A stretch of DNA of 37,527 bases from Gemmatimonadota bacterium (GCA_022360695.1 JAKSCH010000050.1:1-37527); one strand, 5' to 3'; positions 1 to 8,661 are shown, counted from the first letter of the stretch. Made by a program: numbers and translations. The notes: generated from the sequence alone by a model not told the origin.

Positions 1-1
1 C

Positions 2-853
2 GAGCTCGGAGCGGGTCAGACCCCCGCCGCCCCCCTCGCGCCGGCCGCGGCGACCTCCGAGCTCGTGGAGGCCACCTCCGCGCTCGGGGAAGGGCCCTCG
101 GCGCTTCGATCGTGGACCGAATTGGCTCGTATGGTGCGCACCTACCGATACGGCGTGATGGAGGCCCACCTGTATCCGTTTCCATGGGGGGCCGCGAACG
201 CCGTCTATCACGTCGGTACCCTCGGGCTGGCCATCATCGGCTGGCTGATATGGCTCAGAACCAAGTGGCGTAGCTTCGCGTTGCTGTTCACCGGGGCGTA
301 CGCTTCGATGCTGCTGGTCGCCCCCGTTTGGGCCGGTCGCTACGTCTGGCTCGTCCACCCGGTGCTGGCCATGGGGTTGGTGTCGGGTCTGTCGTGGGCC
401 GTCGGGTTCTTGCGACCGGGCGTGTCGCCGGGTCGGCGCGCGTTCGTCGGCGGTCTCTTGATCTCGGGACTCGTGGCGGGGGCGACCTGGAGCGCGGCCG
501 CACGGAGCCTCGCGGCCCGTCCACCCGACGCGGATGCATGGCGATCGATCGGCTCCGCGTTGCAGAGCGAAGACCCGCGGGCGCGCGTCGCGTCGAACCG
601 GCCGCGCAAGCTGACGTGGTACTCCGGCGTGCCGGCGATGGGGGTCGTTCCGAGACGACCGGGGGTCTGGCTCGCCGAGATGGAGCGACTCGGCGTGTCC
701 CACGTGGTGATCGACACGTCGGTCGCGGATCGCTGGCTACCGGGCATTCGCGACAGCCTGGCGACCTATCCGGAGTACTTCCCTCGGCTGCGCAGCATCG
801 ACGTGCTCGTGGTGCACGGGGTCAGACAGCCCGAGGGGTCGCCTACGCCGTGA
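2..853 (+). CDS. Polytopic glycosyltransferase-like membrane protein, C-terminal part (5' end outside window)
   Basis: The reading frame is open to the left edge of the window, so only the C-terminal part is present. The first possible internal start is GTG at 65, but nothing favours it. The visible part has several hydrophobic segments, including WGAANAVYHVGTLGLAIIGW and a long one around VYAYASMLL-type residues at 290-410 nt, then a soluble C-terminal domain with DADAWRSIG and VSHVVIDTS. A membrane block followed by a periplasmic tail that reads like substrate-strand sequence (W-Y-S-G-V, V-V-I-D) is typical of dolichyl-phosphate-mannose/ArnT-like GT-C (PMT or GT39-like) enzymes, which transfer sugars from lipid carriers outside the membrane. 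The N-terminal catalytic Asp loop is not in the window, so the family call is inference. A 104 nt gap separates it from the next gene. Confidence 0.55.
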   Translation, partial: ELGAGQTPAAPLAPAAATSELVEATSALGEGPSALRSWTELARMVRTYRYGVMEAHLYPFPWGAANAVYHVGTLGLAIIGWLIWLRTKWRSFALLFTGAYASMLLVAPVWAGRYVWLVHPVLAMGLVSGLSWAVGFLRPGVSPGRRAFVGGLLISGLVAGATWSAAARSLAARPPDADAWRSIGSALQSEDPRARVASNRPRKLTWYSGVPAMGVVPRRPGVWLAEMERLGVSHVVIDTSVADRWLPGIRDSLATYPEYFPRLRSIDVLVVHGVRQPEGSPTP

Positions 854-957
854 ATCGCGCCGGGCACCGCGCTCGCGTCGATCGCGACGAAACACGTTGA
901 TCCCCGCTTGATCGCCTCCGGTACGCTGGACCGTCGGTTCAGCGAGGGAGGTGGGCG

Positions 958-1614
958 TTGTGGGACCTGAACCAAGCGGAGCGAAAGGCGCTTCGGAGCG
1001 CGGTGTGTCTGATCGGCCTCGGGCTGATCGGTCGCACCGCGCTCGTACCCTCCCCCGGCGTCGTCGGGTCGGATCGGCCGGGCGGTGCCCGGGCGACGCT
1101 GGTCGAGACGTCCGCCGCGGTTCAAGAGGCGCTCGAGCTCGAGCAGCGAGCGCAAACGCCGCTCGAGGATGGCGAGCTTCTCGACCCCAACTCGGCAACC
1201 GAGGCGGACCTACGGCGGCTGCCCGGCGTCGGGCCGGGGCTCGCGGCCGCGATCGTGCGCGAGCGCGCCCGGGCGTTATTCGTCGACCCGAAGGACCTGG
1301 AGCGTGTGCCCGGGATCGGTCGAGTCACGGCCGAGCGCCTCACCCCCCACCTGGCGTTTCGAGCTCGGCGGGCGTCGTCGTCGATCGCGGTGGGGGGCTG
1401 CGGCTCGGGCCACGAGCGAGTGGACATCAACGCCGCTCCGCGCTCCGAGCTGGAGCAGCTCCCCGGCATCGGACCGGTCCTCGCGGATCGCGTCATCGAG
1501 CACCGGGGGCGGGTCGGACCCTTCAGGACCCCGAGCGAGTTGTTGGCCGTGCGCGGGATCGGTCCTTCCGTGCTCGAGCGGTTGGCCGGTCACGTATGTG
1601 CGGAAAACCCATGA
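958..1614 (+). CDS. ComEA-like helix-hairpin-helix DNA-binding protein
   Basis: Protein of 218 aa. The TTG start at 958 is chosen because a GGGAGG ribosome-binding site lies 6 nt upstream. One N-terminal hydrophobic segment (about residues 12-30, CLIGLGLIG) probably anchors it in the inner membrane. Two helix-hairpin-helix pairs follow: the first with LRRLPGVGPGLAAAIV and LERVPGIGRVTAERL, the second with VDINAAPRSELEQLPGIG and LLAVRGIGPSVLERL. ComEA proteins bind incoming double-stranded DNA in the periplasm during natural transformation. They usually carry one HhH pair, so this one is duplicated. It sits directly upstream of the pilus motor genes, which fits DNA uptake by a T4P-type machine. 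No comEC is in the window. A T2SS GspK-like protein is a less likely alternative. Confidence 0.75.
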   Translation: MWDLNQAERKALRSAVCLIGLGLIGRTALVPSPGVVGSDRPGGARATLVETSAAVQEALELEQRAQTPLEDGELLDPNSATEADLRRLPGVGPGLAAAIVRERARALFVDPKDLERVPGIGRVTAERLTPHLAFRARRASSSIAVGGCGSGHERVDINAAPRSELEQLPGIGPVLADRVIEHRGRVGPFRTPSELLAVRGIGPSVLERLAGHVCAENP

Positions 1615-1720
1615 GTTACGGGGCCTGCGAGAGGCATGCTTCTTGACTCCCCCGGCGTCGGCGTGGGGCCGGTGTCGCGGCCCCAGGGCAGAACCGCGAC
1701 CTGTGCCCAGGTGGGCTCAC

Positions 1721-3481
1721 ATGACCGTCGACCCACAGATGCTCGAGCAAGCCGAGATCGCGTTCGACGCGGCGGGGTTGACCGTCGGAGAGCGCAAGAT
1801 CATCCAGCGCTTGCTCTCCGACGGGCTGATCACGACGGCCGATCTCGACAAGGCGCGAGGCGAACAGCGCAATTCGGGGATGCGTATCGGCTATTGCCTC
1901 GTGTCGCTGGGCATCGTCCCCGAGAACGACTATACGCGCGTGGCCGGTCATGCGTACGGCGTCCCCGCTATCGACCTGTCACAAGTGACGTTGGAGGAAA
2001 AGGTCCTTTCGCTGATCCCGGCGGATTTTGCAAGCAAGCACCTCGTTTTGCCGCTTCGCCGTATGGGCCGGACGCTCACCGTCGCCATGGCGGAACCGAC
2101 CGACCTCAACGTCGTCGATGATCTGAAGTTCATCACCCGGTTCGACATCGAGCCGGTCGTGGCCGGCGAATACACGCTTCGTCAGTCGATCGACAAGAAC
2201 TACGAGGTCGCGCACGGGAAGCTCGGCGAGCTGCTGAGCGAGCTCGAGGAACAGGACGTCGAGCTCGTCGAGGAGGCCGATACCGACGCGGCGGAGGAAG
2301 TCGCGCTGCGAGAGGTCGAGGACGAGCCCGTCGTGAAGCTCATCAACGGGATCCTCGGCGACGCGGTGCGGCGAGGCGCCTCCGACATCCACGTCGAGCC
2401 CTACGAGCGCGAGCTGCGCGTGCGGTACCGGATCGACGGCGCGCTCCAGGAGATCATGCAGCCGCCGCCCCGCATGCGGGCCGCGCTCACTTCGCGGCTG
2501 AAGATCCTAGCCGATTTGAACATCGCGGAACGGCGCGTCCCGCAGGACGGCCGGATCAAGATGAAGATCGGGAAGAAAGTCATCGACTTCCGCGTCTCCA
2601 CGCTTCCGACGCTGTTCGGGGAGAAGATCGTGCTTCGGATCCTCGACAAGGGGAACCTGGCGTTCGATCTCGAGACCTTCGGGATGGAGCCTAGCGCGGA
2701 GCAGTCGTTTCTCGACGCGATCGCCAATCCGTACGGGATGGTGCTCGTCACGGGACCGACCGGGTCGGGGAAAACGACGACCCTCTACAGCGCACTCAGC
2801 CGGATCAACACGGACGAGGTCAACATCATGACCGCCGAGGATCCGGTCGAGTACAACCTGCGCGGGATCAACCAGGTCCAGGTGCGGAACGAGATCGGCT
2901 TGACGTTCGCGTCGGCGCTGAAGGCGTTCCTGCGGCAGGATCCGAACGTCGTGATGGTCGGTGAGATTCGCGACCTTGAAACCGGCGGTATCGCGGTCAA
3001 GGCCGCGCTTACCGGTCATTTGGTGCTTTCGACGCTCCACACGAACGACGCCGCGTCGACGATCACTCGCATGGTCGACATGGGGATCGAGCCGTTCAAC
3101 GTGTCGGCCGCCGTCAACCTCATCACGGCGCAGCGACTCGTCAGGAGGATCTGCACCAACTGCAAGGTGGAAACGAGCTATCTGCCCGAGGTCCTGCGAT
3201 CGGCCGGGATCAAAGGGTCCGAGGTCGACGACTACGTCTTCTATCGGGGCGAGGGTTGTGACTCGTGCGGAGGCTCGGGCTACGCCGGTCGACAGGGGCT
3301 CTACGAGGTGCTGGCCATGTCGCCCGCGATCCGGCGCATGGTGCTCACGGGCGAGTCCACGGCCGACATCAAGGCCCAGGCCGTCGAGGAAGGTCTGATC
3401 ACGCTCCGCGCCGACGGCCTGCTCAAGGTGAAGCGTGGCATCACGACGCTCGACGAAGTGATCAAGGAGACGGCGGCCTAA
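1721..3481 (+). CDS. pilB: Type IV pilus extension ATPase PilB
   Basis: Protein of 586 aa, the usual PilB length. ATG at 1721 begins MTVDPQMLEQ; a longer open frame upstream is not pilus-like. PilB hydrolyses ATP at the cytoplasmic base and drives pilin polymerisation through PilC. The N-terminal 160 residues look like a MshEN/T2SSE-N domain with two related segments (QRLLSDGLITTADLDKA and RIGYCLVSLGIVPENDY). The ATPase core has Walker A GPTGSGKTT (about 345-353), the Asp box, Walker B VVMVGEIRDLETG and the His box. Four cysteines (C478, C481, C513, C516) form the zinc site typical of PilB/GspE and absent from PilT. It is followed 54 nt later by pilT. MshEN domains in some PilB proteins bind c-di-GMP; that is possible here but not shown. 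Confidence 0.95.
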   Translation: MTVDPQMLEQAEIAFDAAGLTVGERKIIQRLLSDGLITTADLDKARGEQRNSGMRIGYCLVSLGIVPENDYTRVAGHAYGVPAIDLSQVTLEEKVLSLIPADFASKHLVLPLRRMGRTLTVAMAEPTDLNVVDDLKFITRFDIEPVVAGEYTLRQSIDKNYEVAHGKLGELLSELEEQDVELVEEADTDAAEEVALREVEDEPVVKLINGILGDAVRRGASDIHVEPYERELRVRYRIDGALQEIMQPPPRMRAALTSRLKILADLNIAERRVPQDGRIKMKIGKKVIDFRVSTLPTLFGEKIVLRILDKGNLAFDLETFGMEPSAEQSFLDAIANPYGMVLVTGPTGSGKTTTLYSALSRINTDEVNIMTAEDPVEYNLRGINQVQVRNEIGLTFASALKAFLRQDPNVVMVGEIRDLETGGIAVKAALTGHLVLSTLHTNDAASTITRMVDMGIEPFNVSAAVNLITAQRLVRRICTNCKVETSYLPEVLRSAGIKGSEVDDYVFYRGEGCDSCGGSGYAGRQGLYEVLAMSPAIRRMVLTGESTADIKAQAVEEGLITLRADGLLKVKRGITTLDEVIKETAA

Positions 3482-3535
3482 GCCGTCCACGAGAAAAGCG
3501 TCGGCCGATCGCGCCACGCCCCACAGAGAGGATCG

Positions 3536-4636
3536 ATGGAGACACCCAACACGACCACGGTCAGCCTTCGAGCGCTTCTCGACGAGATGATCAAGCGAGG
3601 CGCGTCGGATCTCCATCTGACTGTGGGCGAGCGACCGAAATTCCGCGTCGACGGTCAGCTGACCGACGCTTCGGTCGATGCGATTCTGCGGCCCAAGGAT
3701 ACCATGGCGCTCGGCTACTCCGTGCTGACAGAACAGCAAAAGAAGCGCTTCGAGCAGGAAGACGAGCTCGACTTCAGCTTCTCGATCGAAAACGTATCTC
3801 GATTCCGTGCGAACCTGTTCAAGCAACGGGGCAGCATCGGCTGCGCGATCCGTCAGATTCCGTTCGAGATCAAGAGCTTCCATGAGCTCGGCGTGCCGCC
3901 GATCATCGCAAAGCTCGCCGAGAAGCCCCGAGGCCTCGTCCTCGTGACCGGACCGACCGGCTCCGGTAAGTCGACGACCCTTGCCGCAATGGTCGACAAG
4001 ATCAACACCGAGCGGCAAGGGCACATCATGACGATCGAAGATCCGATCGAGTTCGTGCACTTCCACAAGGGCTGCGTGGTGAACCAGCGCGAGGTCGGGT
4101 CCGACACGAGGAGCTTCCCGACCGCGCTCAAGTACGTGCTTCGACAAGATCCGGATGTGATCCTCATCGGTGAGATGCGTGACCTGGAAACGATTCAGGC
4201 TGCCCTGACGATCGCGGAAACCGGTCACTTGGCGTTCGCGACGCTGCACACGAACTCCGCGGCCGAGTCGATCAACCGTGTGATCGACGTGTTTCCAGCT
4301 CATCAACAAGAGCAGGTGCGGGCGCAACTGGCGTTCGTGCTCGAGGGCGTGGTCACGCAAACGCTCCTTCCAAAAGCGAGCGGCAAGGGTCGCGTGGTGG
4401 CGACGGAGATTCTGGTCGCAACGCCCGCGATCCGCGCGCTGATCCGCGAGGAGAAGGTTCACCAGATCTACTCCGCGATGCAGGCCGGCAAGAAGTTCGG
4501 TATGCAGACGCTGAACGACTCGCTCTATCAGCTCTACGTGCAGCGTCAGGTCGCGCTCGAGGAGTGCCTGCGCGTGTCCTCGGATCCGACCGAGTTCAAA
4601 CGGATGGTCGGGGCGCCGGTGCAGGCGGCCGGCTGA
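3536..4636 (+). CDS. pilT: Type IV pilus retraction ATPase PilT
   Basis: Protein of 366 aa. ATG at 3536 follows a GAGAGGA ribosome-binding site. PilT is the hexameric cytoplasmic ATPase that depolymerises the pilus and gives twitching force and DNA uptake. It has the N-terminal GASDLHL motif, Walker A GPTGSGKST (about residues 138-147), the Asp box IEDPIEF, Walker B DVILIGEMRDLET, the His box TGHLAFATLHTN and the C-terminal AIRALIRE motif that is specific to PilT and needed for retraction. It lacks the PilB zinc cysteines. It lies between pilB and pilC, with a 334 nt gap before pilC, so pilB-pilT are probably one transcript. Confidence 0.95.
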   Translation: METPNTTTVSLRALLDEMIKRGASDLHLTVGERPKFRVDGQLTDASVDAILRPKDTMALGYSVLTEQQKKRFEQEDELDFSFSIENVSRFRANLFKQRGSIGCAIRQIPFEIKSFHELGVPPIIAKLAEKPRGLVLVTGPTGSGKSTTLAAMVDKINTERQGHIMTIEDPIEFVHFHKGCVVNQREVGSDTRSFPTALKYVLRQDPDVILIGEMRDLETIQAALTIAETGHLAFATLHTNSAAESINRVIDVFPAHQQEQVRAQLAFVLEGVVTQTLLPKASGKGRVVATEILVATPAIRALIREEKVHQIYSAMQAGKKFGMQTLNDSLYQLYVQRQVALEECLRVSSDPTEFKRMVGAPVQAAG

Positions 4637-4970
4637 ACCGACCGGGGGAGAGCGCGGCATCCGGGGCGTCCGGTCGAGTCACCGGACACGGCCGATCGCG
4701 GACGACATCGCGTTTCGCGACCGAGGGACCGGCTTCGCACAAGCGGAGTGCCGCGGCGCGAGAGCCCGGCAAACGCATGCTCGACCGTCGTTTGCGGCGC
4801 GGCGCGTCGATAGGGGAGCCTGGGCACCGGGCTTGCAAGCGAGGTGCGTGACTTCGCGGTAGCGGAGACGAGTGCTAAGACCGGCCGCCGGCGGTCGACT
4901 GGGTGGATGACGTGTGGGGGCTGGCGGCCGGTCTTTCTCATCCTGATCAGGAAGAACGGGGAGAACTTCG
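4637..4970 (+). other. pilT-pilC intergenic region with two hairpins
   Basis: No convincing gene lies in these 334 bases. Two inverted repeats are visible: GCAAACG (4769-4775) with CGTTTGC (4789-4795), and a perfect 13-bp repeat at 4877-4889 and 4923-4935. The pilC ribosome-binding site (GGGGAG) is near the right end. No clear sigma-70 or sigma-54 promoter was recognised. Confidence 0.5.
4877..4935 (+). terminator. 13-bp inverted repeat upstream of pilC (terminator or leader structure)
   Basis: AAGACCGGCCGCC (4877-4889) and GGCGGCCGGTCTT (4923-4935) are perfectly complementary and separated by 33 nt. The right arm runs into TTCTCAT, a weak pyrimidine tract. It could end pilBT transcripts imperfectly or fold in a pilC leader. 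The long loop is unusual for an intrinsic terminator. Confidence 0.4.
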
Positions 4971-6170
4971 ATGCCCGTCTGGACGTACAGCGCTCGAAGC
5001 GTTGCCGGCGATATTCGCCGGGCCGAGGTCGACCTACCCTCGAAGGACCACGTAATCGCGTATCTGCGTAAGCAGAAGCTGATCCCGGTCTCGGTACGCG
5101 AAAAACCCAAAGAGATCTCGTTCGGACAGCGCAAAAAGGTCAAGTCACGCGACATCGTGATCTTTACGCGCCAGTTCTCGACGATGATCAACGCCGGTCT
5201 ACCGCTCGTACAGGCGTTGGACATCTTGGCGAGGCAGACCGACAACGAAGTTCTGAAGAAGGCGATTCAGGAGACGCTGTACGATGTCGAGGCGGGGAAT
5301 ACACTCGCCGACGCGCTGCGGCAGCACCCGAAGATCTTTTCGAATCTCTACGTGAATATGGTGGCGGCCGGTGAATCCGGCGGTCTCCTCGACACGATTC
5401 TGCTTCGCCTGGCGACCTTCCTCGAGAAGAGCGAACAGCTCCAACGGAAGGTGAAAGGGGCGATGATCTACCCCGGCGTCGTGCTCAGCGTCGCCGTGAT
5501 GGCCATCGCGATCTTGCTGCTGTTCGTCATCCCGACCTTCGAGTCGGTGTTCTCTAGCTTCGGTCAGGTTCTGCCGCTGCCCACGCGGATGGTGATCGCG
5601 CTGTCGAACATCCTCCAGTCGTACTGGTGGGTGATCCTCGGATCGATGGGCATCGGGTTCTTCATCTTCCGTCGTTGGGTCGCGACCGAGACGGGGCGGT
5701 TGCAATTCGACCGATTGCTGCTGCGCATCCCCGTGCTCGGCTCCTTGGTGCGGAAAGCGGCTGTTTCGCGCTTTACGCGGACGTTGGGCACCATGCTCTC
5801 CTCGGGCGTCACGATCCTGGACGGACTCGAGATCACGGCTCGGACGTCGGGCAACCGGGTGATCCACGACGCGGTGATGGAGAGCCGTTCCGCGATCGCC
5901 GGCGGTAAGTCGATCGCCGAGCCGCTCAAGGAGAGTGAAGTGTTCCCGCCGATGGTCACGCAGATGATCCACGTCGGTGAGGAGACCGGTGACCTCGATG
6001 GGATGCTGGCGAAGATCGCCGACTTCTACGACGACGAGGTCGACGTGGCCGTCGAGAACCTGCTCAAGGTGCTCGAGCCGGCGTTGATCGTGATCCTGGG
6101 AACCGTCGTCGGTGGGATGATCGTAGCCATGTATCTTCCGATCTTCAGCCTCGTCAACGCGATCCAGTAG
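4971..6170 (+). CDS. pilC: Type IV pilus inner-membrane platform protein PilC
   Basis: Protein of 399 aa, normal for PilC/GspF. ATG at 4971 follows a GGGGAG ribosome-binding site. PilC is the integral platform that couples the PilB and PilT motors to pilin insertion and removal. It begins MPVWTYSARSVAGDIRRAE, like family members, and has two T2SSF domains (about 65-190 and 265-390). The domain signatures QFSTMINAGLPLVQALDIL and FTRTLGTMLSSGVTILDGLE are both present. Hydrophobic segments lie near 170-190 (VVLSVAVMAIAILLLFVIPT), 215-235 and the C-terminus (LIVILGTVVGGMIVAMYLP). It is the third motor gene after pilB and pilT. A gap of 517 nt holding a decayed repeat follows. Confidence 0.95.
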   Translation: MPVWTYSARSVAGDIRRAEVDLPSKDHVIAYLRKQKLIPVSVREKPKEISFGQRKKVKSRDIVIFTRQFSTMINAGLPLVQALDILARQTDNEVLKKAIQETLYDVEAGNTLADALRQHPKIFSNLYVNMVAAGESGGLLDTILLRLATFLEKSEQLQRKVKGAMIYPGVVLSVAVMAIAILLLFVIPTFESVFSSFGQVLPLPTRMVIALSNILQSYWWVILGSMGIGFFIFRRWVATETGRLQFDRLLLRIPVLGSLVRKAAVSRFTRTLGTMLSSGVTILDGLEITARTSGNRVIHDAVMESRSAIAGGKSIAEPLKESEVFPPMVTQMIHVGEETGDLDGMLAKIADFYDDEVDVAVENLLKVLEPALIVILGTVVGGMIVAMYLPIFSLVNAIQ

Positions 6171-6217
6171 CGTTCGCCGTCTCGGGCGAGCGACCACGCA
6201 CGAGGGCGGTTCGTGGA

Positions 6218-6404
6218 GCGGGTCGCGCCGTCCCGGTCGTCTCGATCGACCGGCCCGGCCTGGCGAGGTGGCCGGCGCAAGGGGGGCGTGCGGTCGATCC
6301 GTCGTCTCTCCTCCTCGAAGTAGGGCTGCCACTCCTTCGTCGTCGCTCCTAGGCCGAACCGCACGAGACCCTGCGCGCGATCCGCCGGGGTTCTTCCGCA
6401 GCCT
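6218..6404 (+). repeat. Decayed copy of the large inverted-repeat family (copy 3)
   Basis: This stretch between pilC and the first FimT gene aligns with the right half of the element at 26838-27136. From about 6264 to 6396 shared blocks occur in the same order: CGAGGTG, CGGCGCA, GATCCGTCGTC, TCCTCCTCG, GTAG-GCTGC, TCGTCGTC, CGAGACCC and TGCGCGCGA. I estimate about three quarters identity by eye. The central palindrome is broken (AAGTAGGGCTGCCACT). Remnant outer arms GCGGGTCGCG (6218-6227) and CGCGATCCGC (6376-6385) still pair with one wobble. It has apparently lost the left inner arm. Confidence 0.6.
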
Positions 6405-6687
6405 GCTGCGGTCTGCAACGTGTGCAAGAGCCTGAAGCGCTTTGCACCGAGCGGGAAGCGGACGGACCTCGCGCGTCCCGGTCTCCGGAGTCGTAAGAGG
6501 TTGGCTCAGATCGCATTGAGCACGGCGCGCCGGAGCGATCGACGGGGGCTCGATAGTTGCGAATTCGACATCGTTCGATCGGCCGAATCACCAGACCCGA
6601 TCGACCGATTCGAAAGATGGCGGGGACGATCCCGGAGGATCGGGAGATCCGAGCACGGAGGCGCCGGCGCGCGTGAGGGATTCCGAG

Positions 6688-7323
6688 ATGAGACGAACGG
6701 ACGGACGGACGTTACACGTCCGCTCCACGATGGGAGAGCGACGCGAGGCGGGCTTCACGCTCGTCGAGATGCTCATCGTGATGACGTTGGTGGGCACTGC
6801 GGTCGGCTTCAGCATCGAAGGCTTTCGGAACTTCCGCGAGCAGCAGCGCGCCAAGTCCAGCACCGTCGAGCTCGTGACCGTGCTGAACATGGCCAAGTCG
6901 AGGGCCGTCTCGATGAACGAGATGATCATCGTCGACTTCGCGCCGGGCGCGCTCAGTCCGACCGTCGACGCGTTCTATGAGGTCTATCTCGACATCAACG
7001 ACAACTTCACGCGCGACAGCGGCGAAGTCATCGCGGCGAATCTCGCGAACGCGACGTCAAACGGCAGCATCGTCGGCTACCAATTGGGTGCCGAGATGCT
7101 CTTCGGACAGCCGAGCGGAACCTCGAGCGGACCGCTCGGCATCCCGACGACCGTCGACGGCGTCACCTTCACGAACAACGAGATCGCTTTCTTCCCCGAC
7201 GGCACTGCGTTCGAGGCCGGACTTCTGACCTTCATGGATCCCGAAGAGCGCACGTACGGCGTAACCGTCACCGCCGGTGGGGCCATCCGAATGTACCGAT
7301 GGACCGGCTCCGTATGGCAATGA
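6688..7323 (+). CDS. GspH/FimT-like minor pilin (set 1)
   Basis: Protein of 211 aa from ATG 6688, which has GAGG about 9 nt upstream; GTG 6673 and ATG 6730 are alternatives. It has a type III signal with cleavage after G22 before FTLVE, with the conserved Glu at mature position 5, then the hydrophobic helix MLIVMTLVGTAVGFSI. The rest fits the GspH/FimT pseudopilin fold with a C-terminal strand VTVTAGGAIRMYRWTG. Residues 102-113 (DINDNFTRDSGE) form a Ca2+-loop-like motif. Minor pilins of this type join the tip complex that primes assembly. It overlaps the next gene by 4 nt. Confidence 0.85.
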   Translation: MRRTDGRTLHVRSTMGERREAGFTLVEMLIVMTLVGTAVGFSIEGFRNFREQQRAKSSTVELVTVLNMAKSRAVSMNEMIIVDFAPGALSPTVDAFYEVYLDINDNFTRDSGEVIAANLANATSNGSIVGYQLGAEMLFGQPSGTSSGPLGIPTTVDGVTFTNNEIAFFPDGTAFEAGLLTFMDPEERTYGVTVTAGGAIRMYRWTGSVWQ

Positions 7324-7736
7324 ACACGAGTCCAACTATGGAACGGAACGCGAAGCGCGGAAGCGAAGGCTTCACGCTCATCGAGGTCGGTGTGGCGGTC
7401 GCCCTGTTTTCGATCGTGCTCGTAGCTGCGGGGGGTATGCTCTCGGCGATTTCGACCGGGAACGCCCACACGCAAGTCAAGACGACCGGCACGTTCCACA
7501 TGCAGCGCCAAGTGGAGCAGCTGTACGAGACGGACTACGACTCGCTTCCCATGGGGAGCGCGCAGGCGGACACCACATTGCCCAACAGCGTGGTCTTACG
7601 CGCGTCATGGGTCGTTTCCGAACCGGTGGTCGACAAGCTCAAGCAAGTGGATCTCACGGTTCGCAGCCTGCCGAAGTTCCCCGGTGGCTACGAACGGGCG
7701 GTACGCCTGTTCATCGTCAACCGGGACCCTCCTTGA
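7320..7736 (+). CDS. PilV-like minor pilin (set 1)
   Basis: Protein of 138 aa. ATG at 7320 overlaps the stop of the preceding FimT gene (ATGA), which suggests translational coupling; ATG 7299 and 7338 are possible alternatives. The prepilin peptidase site is G17 before FTLIE, followed by the helix VGVAVALFSIVLVAAGG. The C-terminal part (VVDKLKQVDLTV, RLFIVNRD) resembles PilV/GspI-type minor pilins, where a short globular domain follows the helix. Its place between FimT and PilW supports PilV. The similarity is mostly in the N-terminus, so the subtype rests on gene order. Confidence 0.75.
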   Translation: MNTSPTMERNAKRGSEGFTLIEVGVAVALFSIVLVAAGGMLSAISTGNAHTQVKTTGTFHMQRQVEQLYETDYDSLPMGSAQADTTLPNSVVLRASWVVSEPVVDKLKQVDLTVRSLPKFPGGYERAVRLFIVNRDPP

Positions 7737-7779
7737 TTTGGAAAGCGAAGCGGTACTGCGCATAGAGGCGGACAAGCGA

Positions 7780-8661
7780 ATGAACCACGCACGAGCGAAA
7801 CGAGCGCGGGGGTTCACCCTCGTCGAGATGTTGATCGCACTCGTGATGTTCTCCGTGATCGGGCTCGCGGCCACGAACTTCATGATGAAGCAGAGTCAGT
7901 TCATGGGGCGAACCTCGGAGGTCGCTTCGGCCCAGCAGGGTGTTCGAGCGGCGGCGGATCGGATCGCCACGGACGTACGGGTCGTTGGTCAGGGGCTGAA
8001 CTTCTACCAGATCCAGCTCCCGGACATGATCGTTCCGAACGACGGCACGGTGGGGGTCAACGTGCACCAGTCGAACGCGATCAGTCTGATCGGGATTCCC
8101 GACCCGACCGACCCGTCGAACCAGCTCGCCATGGCGTCCGGCGTCGTCGGAAACGGCGATGTGGGTGACACGCAGATCACGGTCGACAGCACCGCGAACC
8201 TCACCGGTCTCGCGATTGGCGAGCGCCTGATCCTCTACGACCCGAACAGCGGCAACAGCCAGGTCGTGGCGCTGACGGGGATCGTCGGGTTCGATCTCCA
8301 GTTCACGGGCGACACGCTGATCTATCAGTTCCCGGCGGGCGGAACGACGCCGGCGCGCGCGATCAAGCTCAACGAGGTGCGGTACCGGCAGCGAACGGTG
8401 GGCGGTACGCCGTTCCTGGAGCGAAAGGTCAACCGGGACGCTTGGCAACGGTTCATCGATGGCATCGTCACGCTCGACTTCAAGTATTACGACCCGACCG
8501 GGACCGAGATGACCAGCATCACGACCAAGACGCAGCGTCGAAACATCCACGAGGTTCGTGTCGAGGTCGAAGGCATCCAGCTACGGCTGGGCTCGGGCGG
8601 TGAGAACCGGGCGCATGTGAAGTACAGATCGAGTGCCGTACCCAGGAACATGATTCCGTAG
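7780..8661 (+). CDS. PilW-like minor pilin (set 1)
   Basis: Protein of 293 aa from ATG 7780 (MNHARAKRARG); GAGG lies about 11 nt upstream and the longer frame upstream has no pilin features. The cleavage site is G11 before FTLVE, then the helix MLIALVMFSVIGLAATNF. A Q-rich segment (MMKQSQFMGR, SAQQGVRAAADRIATDVR) follows, as in PilW/GspJ-like pilins. The C-terminal domain is strand-rich and includes NEVRYRQRTVGGTPFLERKV and a final VEVEGIQLRL strand. PilW is a core tip minor pilin together with PilX and PilV. The gene lies 43 nt after PilV and 60 nt before the PilX-like gene. Confidence 0.8.
   Translation: MNHARAKRARGFTLVEMLIALVMFSVIGLAATNFMMKQSQFMGRTSEVASAQQGVRAAADRIATDVRVVGQGLNFYQIQLPDMIVPNDGTVGVNVHQSNAISLIGIPDPTDPSNQLAMASGVVGNGDVGDTQITVDSTANLTGLAIGERLILYDPNSGNSQVVALTGIVGFDLQFTGDTLIYQFPAGGTTPARAIKLNEVRYRQRTVGGTPFLERKVNRDAWQRFIDGIVTLDFKYYDPTGTEMTSITTKTQRRNIHEVRVEVEGIQLRLGSGGENRAHVKYRSSAVPRNMIP

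Noticed and set aside
1631-1648. Possible sigma-54 promoter before pilB (AGGCAT-GCTTC-TTGA)
   Set aside because: The invariant GC at -12 is GA here, so it fails the key position.
2507-4660. Long minus-strand open frame of 717 codons
   Set aside because: It is the antisense of pilB and pilT in high-GC DNA and has Arg/Asp/His-rich, non-protein-like composition.
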